Origin: Balanoglossus misakiensis | Taxonomy: Eukaryota > Hemichordata | Assembly (NCBI GenBank): GCA_040954595.2 | Contig: CM082585.2 | Coordinates: 6,262,001-6,326,000 of the forward strand | DNA: 64,000 bases | Direction of reading: 5' to 3' | Shown here: in pieces, positions 1 to 9,782 of the stretch | How the letters are laid out: each line of letters begins with the position of its first letter | Numbering within the stretch: the stretch's first letter is position 1 | Program-made: the position numbers and the translations under genes | The notes under the pieces: generated by a model | The model's database searches: none | What the model was told of the DNA's origin: nothing | Seen by the model: the letters and a program-made list of their open reading frames with translations, nothing else

Positions 1-59
1 TCCCTGTCACGTGACCCCTAAGTATTTCTCATCCTAATATATATACATACTATCCTTGA

Positions 60-3011
60 TCAACTGTTGTTTGTGACTGGTTTAAATACATTAAAACACG
101 ACGCTGTGGTCGATGGCGTGGACGAGGTCAAAGTGACCACCGGCCCAGAAGGTGCAGACTGGATTGGACTTGACTCCTCCATACTACTACTGCTGGAAGA
201 ACTGCTGAAGAAAAGATACCACAGAATAAAAACAGAATCCATTCATTGTAGACTACGAGGTTTCAACATCACTTGGTATTATGGCAAAAATGGCATATCT
301 GAGTGTTCTAAAAGAACATATGGTGGCACTCTTTTTTTCGCGTGTGCCACCCACTGAAAATCTGTGATTGGCTTGATCTCAATTTACCATGGTAACTGTA
401 GCTAAATTTCCATAGGTGACCATATATCTTTAGAAACACCTTCAGGAATAAAAACCTCATACAAAAATATCAAACAATCAATTAAAACAGTAACTTTAGT
501 CTAGAAATGGAAGGGTCATAAAAACAGCCAATTCTACAAGTACTTACCAGTGAGTTATTGGCTGAGGACAAGTCAACGGCCCACTGTCGTTAGACTCCGT
601 GGCATATCGCTTTGGTGGGCTCATTTCAACATCACAGTCACCTACTGAGATGTGACAAGACAAAAGACATTAATAAGTTACGCTTTCAGTTATCAGCAGA
701 GTCAAAATAAATACAGTTTAAGAGTTGCTCGTCAACATGTTCTTGTACTGGGACAGAATGTAATGTAGTGTGTGATAATAATAGCATTCATATCAAAGTA
801 CACTTGCTTTAATACTTAGATGCATTACAGTTCATTCACTGGGCAAATGATGATTCCCAAATATCCCAAGCTACTGTACAGAAATATCACATGCACACAA
901 CCCTTCCATCACCATCCCCTCCACACACAAAGACCCACACAGACACACACACACATTGTACTTACATTTTCTTTTTAAAGTTTGTGCAAGTATACTTGGC
1001 CTAATTGTCACTGGACTCATACTTCTTCGACTGGAGAACGTCCTCCTAGTTGGACTAGGTGTGGGACTTGGGGTAAGTGAACTGCTACGGACTGGCATTT
1101 GCATCGATGGGGAGTAACATTGCTGGGGGAAAAAAGTACCAAATATTAGTCATTTTACAGTCATTATTGTATCCAAGATGGACTAGTCAGGTATGCTTGA
1201 GTAGATGATATCAGATGGATAAGTTTGATCCAAGTGATAAACTCCCACTCTCAACTTGATTTACTTGCAACTGAAAAAAAGTATTTTGAGGGAAGACTTC
1301 AAGAAGATACCTTACCTTTCCCAATATTCTTGTAGGAGACGGTGACGGGGATGAGGATAACGGCAAGGATGACGGGAATATTGTTAATGGTTCAGCAAAT
1401 TTGCTGAGCGACTTGTCACTTCTGGTACTCGTGGAATCATCCTGAAAATCAGATACAAGAGGAAATGTTTACAAGTCATCACAATAACAAAGAATGAAAG
1501 AGTGAAATGGGGGTGAAGGGTTAAAAGCAAACATGTTTGAGTCATTCCAACTACTTACGACTGAGAAACCATCCCAGGAGCGGCTCAACTGAATTGAAGA
1601 GGTTACCTCTCTGTCGATCAGAAAGAGAAAACAAAGTCATAAGTTTCACACCATACCACATGCAGTGAAAATAGCAAAATGTACATACCACTATAGTCTA
1701 TCATCTACTGCAGATTCCATTATGACATGAATGATTGCCACGAACTACAAATACATTTGAAATTGCCAAATTCAAACAGTTTTAGTGTAACATATAGAGA
1801 TCACCACACATGGAGAAACTGCTGATAAAATGCATTACTTTGTTCACTCATTTATACCAGGTACTTACTTTTCATGTACACTTTCCCTTCTGTTCACATC
1901 ATGGGCCAGTCTTTCTTCTTGTTTTATTTGGATTATTCGTGAAGGGATTTTGATTGGTGTTGAAGTCTGTGAATGCAATGAAAAAATTATATAAAAGTGA
2001 GTGCACAACAGTGTCAGGCATGGTCATGCAAAATTTATCAATTACTGGAGGAGATCATTGATTCTCGTCAAAAGTACTTACTGTTCTAGATGGTGATTTG
2101 TTTATATGGTTATTTACACCTGCTGATAGACTCGTGCTGTGTCTTCTGATTCTTCCCAGCATAAAATGTTCAAACACTGGTGCTTCGTCATGACTGAGAA
2201 GGAAATTGAGGTAAAAATCCATTTTTTAATGAGTGTACGTTGGTGCACTGAGTGTGGATGAGGTCAGAGGTGACACCATCTGGAGGTCATAACTGATGAT
2301 GTGACCAGCTGATGGGGCAGTTATAAAAATGCATAATAGCGGATTGATGAAAGTTCCTCAACTCAGTGGCACATTTGATATATCATGAATTTTTATAAAA
2401 AGTATAGCAAAATTATCATCAGGGTTCCCAAAATCATTTACTTAAAAATGATACCAAACCACAGAAGAAACACTGTGATATTGTACCTAAATTACTTCCT
2501 TCTATTTATTTTGGAATGCAGATCATGTAGTTTCAGATTCCCAATCACCAATTAGTAATTAATCATCTCCGAGAACTTCCACCTCGAATTTTTCAAGTTC
2601 CTCAGCATTTCCTACAGCCATTTCCTACAACCTACTGACCAGGGCCGGTCAGTTGCAATGTACTAACTCACTGAGAATGTTGAGGCTCTATTATAGGCAT
2701 TTACAGCTGAAACATGCCATTGCGAACAACAACATTCGACTGTATTCCCCAACTGCATTTTTTCCTGTCTCTAATTCCCAAATATTCAGTCTCACGCGAA
2801 CCACCAGTAAATTTTCAGGTACCAGAGTCCCATTCAAACCCACGATGAATGAAAAACATGCACTGACTCACCTGCTGGAACTTGAGCTTGACGTCGAGGC
2901 TATCGACGGCAAACTATTCGAACGTCTCAAATTGGTACCACCGGGTTGAGAGCAGGGTGGTTGGTACGCATCCACTTCCATATCGCCCGGTTCCATGGCT
3001 CCGTTGTACAT
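60..3011 (-). CDS. PABIR1: FAM122/PABIR-type PP2A-B55 inhibitor (8 coding exons)
   Basis: Coding exons in transcript order: 3011-2872, 2193-2082, 1966-1869, 1610-1559, 1441-1316, 1122-966, 641-548, 204-60. All junctions are GT-AG and the phases close to 308 codons including TGA (307 aa; human FAM122A is 287). Family landmarks in order: LRRSNSLPS near the N-terminus, IIQIKQEE (about residues 95-102), VHEKEV..SIQLSRSW, SPSPSPTR, SPTPSPTRR..SRRSMSP, RPSIL and LKRKC (nuclear-localisation-like), then PPKRYA. The known vertebrate protein binds PP2A-B55 through the IKQEE helix and blocks the active site with the next helix; both segments are present, so inhibition is inferred. The protein is Ser/Pro-rich and probably mostly disordered. 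Two start codons are possible, 3011 (MYNGAM) and 2996 (GCCATGG context, better Kozak). The C-terminal exon is unusually Ser-rich. No poly(A) signal is visible before the left edge. Confidence 0.9.
279..425 (+). repeat. TTAA-MITE family B, copy 1 (truncated)
   Basis: This shares most of its length with copies at 29545-29730 (same orientation) and 36759-36968 (inverted), including the CCACCCACTGAAAATCTGTG core and the CATAGGTGACC end. The left terminus is missing. It lies downstream of exon 7, in the last intron of the FAM122 gene. Confidence 0.7.
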
Positions 3012-3300
3012 TACAGCGACATGGACACCGACATTTGCAAATTTACACGGGTTCAACACTCGCGACCGTGATTGTGAGGGAAAAATGGAATCGAAACAAC
3101 GACAAAGTTTTACTGTTCCTCAAAGGTGGCAAAAGTTGTCTTTACCTGAGACAAAGGCCAGCCGAAGGACCAGACCAGGCAGGCGGCGTGTATACTGCTG
3201 TACCGTTCCGGAATTATCGATGAACGTGAAGGAATCCCTACAAAACCTGTAATTTCGGATAATTTTGTGGGTTTTTGTTATTATGAGGATAGTTCCAACA

Positions 3301-3352
3301 ACGCATGCGCGCGGGCAAAGAGACGAGCCTATAAGCTGCTTTGTTTGATTGG
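3301..3352 (-). promoter_or_regulatory. Candidate FAM122 core promoter: NRF1-like site and CCAAT box
   Basis: Bases 3301-3312, read on the minus strand, are GCGCGCATGCGT, one mismatch from the NRF1 palindrome YGCGCAYGCGCR. A CCAAT box in gene orientation lies at 3348-3352, with another CCAAT near 3537. They sit 290-540 bp upstream of the start codon, in the only CpG-richer patch of this interval. The sites are seen; promoter function is inferred. Confidence 0.4.
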
Positions 3353-3616
3353 TCGAAATGTTAGCCGCACTGAATGCGCTTTTTTATGTTTTCATTGATA
3401 AATATTTGCAACATTTACCGATCCTTGCGTCGCTTAAAGGACTCTATTAATAAAATATTTGCGATACTGAACGAACTGCTGGTCGGCAAGAATCTATAAA
3501 TTGTCAAATACCGGGCTATAACTCTGGCAGTATTGTCCAATCAGAGCCCAGATTGCGTCCTTGGATCTTCCTACGTCATCGAAGGACAAGTTGGCAGTGG
3601 ATTGTGGTATAGTGGC

Positions 3617-3652
3617 GCGGTCACCTTCACCTAAGGTTCTTGGAGTGACCGC
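3617..3652. repeat. Short inverted repeat GCGGTCAC ... GTGACCGC
   Basis: Two 8-bp perfect arms are separated by 20 nt, between the FAM122 5' end and the zinc-finger gene 3' end. It could be a stem-loop or a dyad binding site. The rest of 3353-4080 is AT-rich and shows no coding signal. Confidence 0.35.
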
Positions 3653-4080
3653 GAGTTCACACACAGCAGTTGGGCGTCTTCGGTCAGATATGTCGACATT
3701 TTAAAAGAAAGAATAAGTTATGTAATTAACAATAAATTCTAAGTAATCATAAATAATCTGAAAACAGCTGAAATTGTTTGCTTGAATAATTTTCTGAGTC
3801 GAAAAATATTTATTGAGTTAAATATTTTTTTAAAGTTTATTTTTATAGAATAATATGCAATAATGTTACCTTTTCTTTCAAGTTTTATAATAAAAAGGGT
3901 TTTGCAATTAAATAAAATATGGAATTTCAGTGCATAATCATACCTGAATTGAATAAAAATCGAATGTCCCTCTACTACTTTCTCTTAGATGCTCTGAAAA
4001 ATGGGATAAAGCATGGTCACTTCTCAGTGAGTCGAAACTTTTTCTAACACTCCCCATGTATTTCATTGTCATAGTGATCA

Positions 4081-4081
4081 C

Positions 4082-4117
<36 letters not shown>

Positions 4118-4118
4118 T
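4081..4118 (+). repeat. (ATC)n microsatellite
   Basis: About 12 uninterrupted ATC units in non-coding sequence downstream of the zinc-finger gene. Confidence 0.95.
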
Positions 4119-4206
4119 GTTTCTTTCTAATTGTCAGCAGGGGGTCAAAAGAACAACTCACTTCACTGTGTGACTTACATGAAATAATTTAATATTGCCA
4201 TAATAT

Positions 4207-4212
4207 TTTATT
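4207..4212 (-). terminator. Candidate poly(A) signal of the zinc-finger gene
   Basis: AATAAA on the minus strand, about 580 nt past the stop codon, in AT-rich sequence. Other A-rich variants occur nearby, so the choice is tentative. Confidence 0.35.
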
Positions 4213-4791
4213 TTTCCGTTCTACAGCCATTTACATCACATACCATAATTCTTTAAAAATCAGTAAAGCATGACAACTTACATTTACAGAGAGGTGATCC
4301 AATATATAGCCTGTTTTTTGTTCTCTTTTTTACATTCAGCCGTATGTGGATTATCTCTACATCTAGCTGTCACGGCTTGTTCAACAGACACTGTGTCATC
4401 AGCGATGACTTAAGATTTGGCACAAACAAAAAAATTCATGAATTGCAAAGCAATACACTGTCAGAAAGTTAAGCAAACAAGTCAAATTTTCTGACATTAA
4501 AAATTGCACAATTGATTACTGCACAAAGTTAATTTTTCGAATCTGAATAAAGCCTAAAAATATTCCCAAGCGATTGGAAACATGGCTGTTCAAGGTCCCC
4601 AGAAAATTATATTCAGTGGGTATTATCAGCTCAAGTTCACACCAACAATAATCAAGTCAAGCACATAAATGTCACATTGTTTTTATATAGACATGCCAAG
4701 TTGTTCAAAATAGGTTATACTGGGGAAATGTTTTTTACTGCTTTTAACCCACTTGGCAGATTGGTACAGATAGATCTGCTGGGCAGGGTTT

Positions 4792-6657
4792 TCAGCTGTG
4801 TTCCTGCCAATAATGTCTCTTCAGGTATGCGATGGAGTTGCTTTCTCTGACGCACCCTAATTCCGGACACTGGAACATTTTGTTCTCGAGATGCACTAAG
4901 ACGTGGAACGTGTGATCGATTTCCCGTCTGAATTTCTTCCCGCAGGTCGCGCATCTGTAGCGGGCCGGCTTGTCCAAGACGTCGCTGTGGGTCCGCTCGT
5001 GGGCGCCCAGTCCGGACTTGTTGCTGAACACGGCGTGACACAGGCCGCACTTCACCATCTTGTCGAACTGGCCGATGTGCGACTCGCGGTGGCGCTTCAT
5101 GTTGCTGTATCGGTCGGAGGTGTAGCCGCACTTGTTGCACTGCAGCTTCTGCCCCTTGTGCGTCCGTTTGGAGTGCTCCTTGAGGTCGCTCGTCGACTGG
5201 AACATCTTGCCGCAGAACAGGCACTCGTGGTCTCTTCGATTCTCCAGCGTGTCGTCGTCAACTTCTATGTTGTGAGCCGTCGTGATGTGGCTCTGTAATT
5301 CATCCGAGCTATGGGTCGAGTACGAACAAAACGAACACAAGTGTAATTCATCGCTGGACGTCCGGTGCCATTTGTAATGTTCAACCAGGTCAGTTTCTGA
5401 GATCACACAGTACGAGCATAAGTCACACCTGTAAGACGTCTTAGTCTCGTCCTTCAAGTCCGCTGAACTTAGAACGCTTTCATTGATGATGCTACGACTT
5501 CCATCAACATTATGCTCACTGCCAAAACTATCAAAGTCATGGTGTTCCGTAGTGGCCATTTCACACTTAACATACACAGGTTTTGTTTGTATTTTCTCCT
5601 CAGCTGATCCCCCATCCGTCTGCACTGTATCATTCTCATCAGCGCCCTCTCTGTCGAAACCATCGGATTCCTTTCTTCTTCTCTTCGTACTTTCACTGCT
5701 CCGTGAACTTTCATCATACTTTGTTTCATGCGTTGTGTGACACACCTGTGTGCGAGGCCTTTTTTGATCAACACGATCATGATAAAAATAAGTACTATAT
5801 TCATCGCTCTTGTTCATATCAAAGGTCGCACTGCTCTTTTCAGATACTTGACGAGGATGAATGATTTGCTGTTTTTCTGGGACAGTGCTTGAATTATCCA
5901 CTCTTTGGTAGATATCATCAGATGATACTTGACTATCAGCAGAGATCTGCATATCATTCGTCTGTTGATGAGAGTATAATTCTGACTGAGGAGTCATTTC
6001 ACTCTCAACAATCTCTGGTGATTTTGATATTGTCTCATTTTCTGATGATGCTGTTTGTTCTCTTGTCTTGATATGTGCCTGACACTGCAAGACGGGTCCA
6101 CAGTGAGTGCAAGTCAGTGCATGGCTTTGCAAGAATGCTAAAACAGTACTACACAGCAGATTCAAATCCAGTCGACGAGTCTGCGAAACCTTCGCGTTGT
6201 CGCGTATGTCATCTTCATCCTTATACAGCGAGTTGGGGTTCTCCGAACTGCGTTCCAAATCGCCGGCGAGGTTCGGCAACTGCTGCCGTTCCAGATTGTC
6301 ACTGCCACCGCTTTCCACGTCTCCGCACTCGTCCTCGATCGTGTAACCGTGCAGCAGTCTCCTGTGCTCGCGGATGAACGAGGTCTTGATCTGAGAGCAG
6401 CACACTTCGCACTCGACTCTCGCGTTCGAGTGCCGTTCCCGGTGTCGGGTGAGATTGCACTTCTTCGCCGAGGCGTAGTTGCACTCGTCGCACCTGTAAG
6501 GTTTCTCGCCCGTGTGAACTCTGACGTGTATCTTCAGACACGCAGCGCTGGACGCTTCATAACCGCAGACCTCACACTGCAAACTGTTCTTGCTTAGAAG
6601 CAAACGCATGGGATTCTTCAACTTTCTTCTCTCAGACCCGACTTCCATTTCGGCCAT
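4792..6657 (-). CDS. C2H2 zinc-finger protein, 621 aa, single coding exon
   Basis: The uninterrupted ORF starts in a good Kozak context (AACATGGCC) and ends in TGA. Three fingers lie near the N-terminus (first CxxC at residues 28-31; the first finger is followed by a canonical TGEKPY linker; the third is irregular, CEVCC..HRRLLH). A spacer of about 290 residues follows, rich in Ser, Glu and Asp, with a KRRRKE basic patch. Seven further fingers fill residues 409-621, the last being CX4C with a terminal HYWQEHS. Linkers in the C-terminal cluster are not TGEKP. This architecture is typical of a DNA-binding nuclear regulator, but I do not recognise an orthologue and claim no target. There is no KRAB, BTB or SCAN domain. 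Finger-coding DNA is markedly GC-richer than the AT-rich spacer. The gene is head-to-head with CWC15. Confidence 0.9.
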   Translation of the reverse strand: MAEMEVGSERRKLKNPMRLLLSKNSLQCEVCGYEASSAACLKIHVRVHTGEKPYRCDECNYASAKKCNLTRHRERHSNARVECEVCCSQIKTSFIREHRRLLHGYTIEDECGDVESGGSDNLERQQLPNLAGDLERSSENPNSLYKDEDDIRDNAKVSQTRRLDLNLLCSTVLAFLQSHALTCTHCGPVLQCQAHIKTREQTASSENETISKSPEIVESEMTPQSELYSHQQTNDMQISADSQVSSDDIYQRVDNSSTVPEKQQIIHPRQVSEKSSATFDMNKSDEYSTYFYHDRVDQKRPRTQVCHTTHETKYDESSRSSESTKRRRKESDGFDREGADENDTVQTDGGSAEEKIQTKPVYVKCEMATTEHHDFDSFGSEHNVDGSRSIINESVLSSADLKDETKTSYRCDLCSYCVISETDLVEHYKWHRTSSDELHLCSFCSYSTHSSDELQSHITTAHNIEVDDDTLENRRDHECLFCGKMFQSTSDLKEHSKRTHKGQKLQCNKCGYTSDRYSNMKRHRESHIGQFDKMVKCGLCHAVFSNKSGLGAHERTHSDVLDKPARYRCATCGKKFRREIDHTFHVLVHLENKMFQCPELGCVRESNSIAYLKRHYWQEHS

Positions 6658-6970
6658 GTTTGTTCAAATGTCTACGGTCCTGTATATGAAATGTATAATA
6701 TCATTAGATATTGAGTAAACATGTTTGAGATGCATTTTATCTCTGTGTTGTACTATTATTGTTACAGACGTGGTCGAGGTTTACACATTTACATGTAACA
6801 CTAACAGGAAAAAAATGTATTGAAAATTACAATACGCACAGAATATTAAACTCAACACTCACCGATGTTTCTAGTAAAGATAACTGGCTGTGAGTGAAAA
6901 TTACTGGCCATACATTGTAACTTCTGACGCGGAATCTACCTCCAGTCGTTTAACCAAAATTCTGAGATTT
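6658..6970 (-). other. 5'UTR of the zinc-finger gene with a 183-nt intron
   Basis: An acceptor (TTTCATATACAG) lies 22 nt before the ATG, so UTR exon 2 spans 6658-6679. A consensus donor GTGAGT at 6857-6862 would end UTR exon 1 at 6863. The intron would be 6680-6862. The left end of exon 1 at about 6970 is a guess based on the adjacent AP-1 cluster. Inferred from splice consensus only. Confidence 0.45.
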
Positions 6971-6984
6971 CACTCTAACACAAC

Positions 6985-7047
6985 TGAGTCAGCGTATGTA
7001 CGTGAGTCATTCACTCAGTGAGTGAGTGACTCACTGAAAATGAGTCA
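6985..7047. promoter_or_regulatory. Cluster of four AP-1 (TGAGTCA) sites
   Basis: Perfect TGAGTCA or TGACTCA heptamers occur at 6985, 7003, 7027 and 7041, two of them joined by further GTGAGTGA repeats. AP-1 and related bZIP dimers bind this heptamer. The cluster is about 330 bp upstream of the zinc-finger ATG and 680 bp upstream of CWC15, in the divergent intergenic region. Activity is inferred. Confidence 0.55.
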
Positions 7048-7620
7048 ATGAGCGATTTTATTGAAACCTACCTGCAAATGGCAAGGTATTGTCGTTGCCG
7101 AATGATTCTTACTCTGTCTAAAGCATGAAATCAATTATGAATTCTCTTGCAAGTTGGTCAGTTTTGGTTATCTTCATAAAGACAGTCTGATCTCTGCTGA
7201 AGATACAGCTGAACGTTCGGCCCACTTCTCATTCTGTTCGGATTCGTATTCGTATTCGAATTTGTTTATTTGATATGGCATGCATTTCTGACTCATTTCA
7301 AGAGTGCGGTTGTAGAATACATGCATGTCGGGAAACCGATACCTTTTAGCATATCTCGAGGCGGATATGCGCTTGGAACTGTCTCTTCCTTTCTCTCTTG
7401 TCTGTCGTTAGTCTACTTGCCCATAGAATGGCATTCTGCATCCGAATCGGACTTCACAATCACATTAGCATTGGTGAAAAGACATCCCAAACAAACAAAT
7501 CCAATGGCGGCGCTGTTGTGTTGAGCGAAGCGTTGTGGAAAAGAAGAGTGAAGTGTAATTTCAGTCCTTCCTGGACGAATCTGAAAGATCGCCAAACAGG
7601 AGAGGTGTCTTGTTCGCAAG

Positions 7621-7628
7621 TATATAAG
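7621..7628 (+). promoter_or_regulatory. Candidate TATA box of CWC15
   Basis: TATATAAG lies 97 bp before the CWC15 ATG, implying a start near 7650 and a short 5'UTR. The remainder of 7048-7620 shows no coding signal; the short ORFs there lack recognisable domains. Confidence 0.4.
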
Positions 7629-7724
7629 ACCATACGTCCATCGACGCGAATTGGACGTGTCGTTTTGACGCTAACGAGTCCTCACCAACGAAGTCAGTTC
7701 GGGGACTGACTGCTTTGTTTCGAG

Positions 7725-9406
7725 ATGACCACAGCCGCAAGACCAACATTTGAACCCGCGAGGGGAGGACGAGGAAAGGGAGAGGGCGATCTGAGCGCGC
7801 TATCAAAGCAGTATTCAAGCCGAGATCTGCCGTCGCACACTAAATTAAAATACAGGTATGTTGTAATTTGAAAACACTTGACATTGGCAATGTTGTTGAT
7901 CAATTCGCATACCTCTGAGACGCACGATTAATCATGACGCATTGACAGATACCGTACATGTATGCAGGGATGGGAGGGGGGAAGCTGGGTGGCTGGTGGT
8001 GGATATGTGGTGAATCACAGTCCCTCCACAGTGTTGGTGTGATACCATAGAGGTACTCTAATAGCACCTCCATGGTTATTATAATATACCAGATTTCCCC
8101 TGTTCTTTGACATTTATTAACAGACAAACAGGTCAGAACACCCAGGATGACCTCCGTGAGCGTGACTTCCGCAAAGATTTGGAAGAGAGAGAAAGAGTTG
8201 CAGCCAGAGAAAAGAGAGGTGACAGAAGTGGTCGAGGTAAGCAGTGACAGGATATCAGTTTCAGAACAAGATGGCATAGTTTCTGGGAATGCAAAAAGGA
8301 AAAAAAAACATCGGGATCGACTACTTTATTTCATATCAACCCACAACAATTCATATTTCAAATTCCTTTGACTTCAATTCCACTAGAAATGAACCTCTTA
8401 TTGTCCATACGGTTGCTTTTCAGAATCGTCCAGCAACAAGCGCCCTCGTGTGGAGCAGATCCCTGCAGCGAACCTAGATGCAGACGACCCCATTGATGAT
8501 GATGTAAGTATCTTTGCAATGTCAGTGTGCAGTATGTGTAGATTGTCAGCATTGCTCAAAATCAATGTAGTGACCACCAAGCTGTTGTGGTACGTGACAA
8601 CCTGTTCACAAATGGCCATTTATTTTGTAGGACGAAGATGACTCTGACTCTAGCGACGACGATGATGATGACACTGCTGAACTTCTCGCAGAATTGAATA
8701 AAATTAAGAAGGAGAGGGCGACTGAACAAGCCAGGAAGGTAACGTGAAATTCATTATTTGAGTTCACTTGAAGTGAGTCCAATCGCATCCTCTCATTGTT
8801 TAGTGGAGAATTTCTACACAATAAATGTTTTGAGAACCATATTGTATGCACCAGGGATCTTATCCACGTGATGTCTAATCAAAATGGGAGCAAAGTGCCG
8901 CCGTATTGACGTACATCCTTTTTCCTTTCATTCTTTCAGGAAACAGAGCAGAAACTTGAAGAGGAAAAGATTAGAACTGAAAACATTTTGAGTGGCAACC
9001 CCCTGCTTAACCAACACCAGGCTGATTTCAAAGTCAAAAAGAGGTGAGTAGACAATGCGAATTAATTTTTAAAAAAATTAAATGTTTGTATAAAGGACAA
9101 AACTTCTGCATGCACTGTCACGAGTCATTGTTGATGACACAGTCTCTCATCACAAGTATAGCCATGTTGAGTGTATTAAATCATGTCAGAGCTTGTTGGA
9201 CCTTTACCATTACTGATTTTCTGTGAAGAACCAATAGATGTGGAACTTAACATTATTTTCTTCTTCTTCACCTTCACAGGTGGGATGATGATGTCGTGTT
9301 TAAAAACTGCGCAAGAGGCGAAGACGATAAGAGAGAAAACCGATTTATTAACGATACGCTGCGTTCTGATTTCCACAAAAAGTTTATGGAGAAATATGTG
9401 AAGTGA
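7725..9406 (+). CDS. CWC15: CWC15 spliceosome-associated protein (6 exons)
   Basis: Exons: 7725-7855, 8124-8236, 8424-8503, 8631-8738, 8940-9043, 9280-9406; all GT-AG, phases closed, 221 codons including TGA (220 aa; human 229). The N-terminus [17 protein letters not shown] and the following [14 protein letters not shown] are nearly identical to the family. Later landmarks are the basic/acidic [19 protein letters not shown] segment, [17 protein letters not shown], an Asp/Ser-rich acidic tract, a Lys/Glu-rich predicted helix ([13 protein letters not shown]), [10 protein letters not shown] and the C-terminal [26 protein letters not shown]. Cwf15/Cwc15 is a component of the Prp19-associated spliceosome and acts in the nucleus in pre-mRNA splicing. 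No domain is missing. Head-to-head with the zinc-finger gene and tail-to-tail with the DOCK gene. Confidence 0.97.
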
Positions 9407-9633
9407 TTTGATGTTTTTTATTGTGACTTTTTTTCATCTTAAACTGTACATTTCGCATGTAGCATTGCAAGTCATCTTTGGGCCAACAGAACAAACAGAT
9501 TATGAATGCATAATTCAAAGACATTCACTTTTGATGTTGATTCAATGATCTATTTATTGAAGCAGTGATGTATCGAAATCATGCCGATTTTTCTCACTAC
9601 TCAGTTGAACCTGTGTTCTTTCCAAAGAAGTGA

Positions 9634-9639
9634 AATAAA
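9634..9639 (+). terminator. CWC15 poly(A) signal
   Basis: AATAAA 228 nt after the CWC15 stop codon, the first canonical hexamer on this strand. Confidence 0.7.
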
Positions 9640-9776
9640 TGAAGTTAGTTTACAACAAATCAAAACGTGTGGTTTGCCCTCCATATAATTCTGGAATCTC
9701 ACTAGTAAGCTGGTGAATACTAAGAAAAGACTGTAAAAAACAAACAACAGGCTTCACTGTGTGTATGTTTAATTTG

Positions 9777-9782
9777 TTTATT
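9777..9782 (-). terminator. Candidate distal poly(A) signal of the DOCK gene
   Basis: AATAAA on the minus strand at the far end of the DOCK 3' region. If used, the two convergent transcripts end about 140 bp apart. More proximal AT-rich hexamers exist, so this is the maximal 3'UTR. Confidence 0.35.

Noticed and set aside
4715-5224. 169-codon minus-strand ORF in another frame of the zinc-finger gene
   Set aside because: Frame-shifted, Gln/Arg-rich reading of the same finger exons; it overlaps a stronger ORF.
4903-5298. 131-codon plus-strand ORF over the zinc-finger gene
   Set aside because: It is the antisense of the GC-rich finger-coding region; no domain, and the minus strand carries clear C2H2 spacing.
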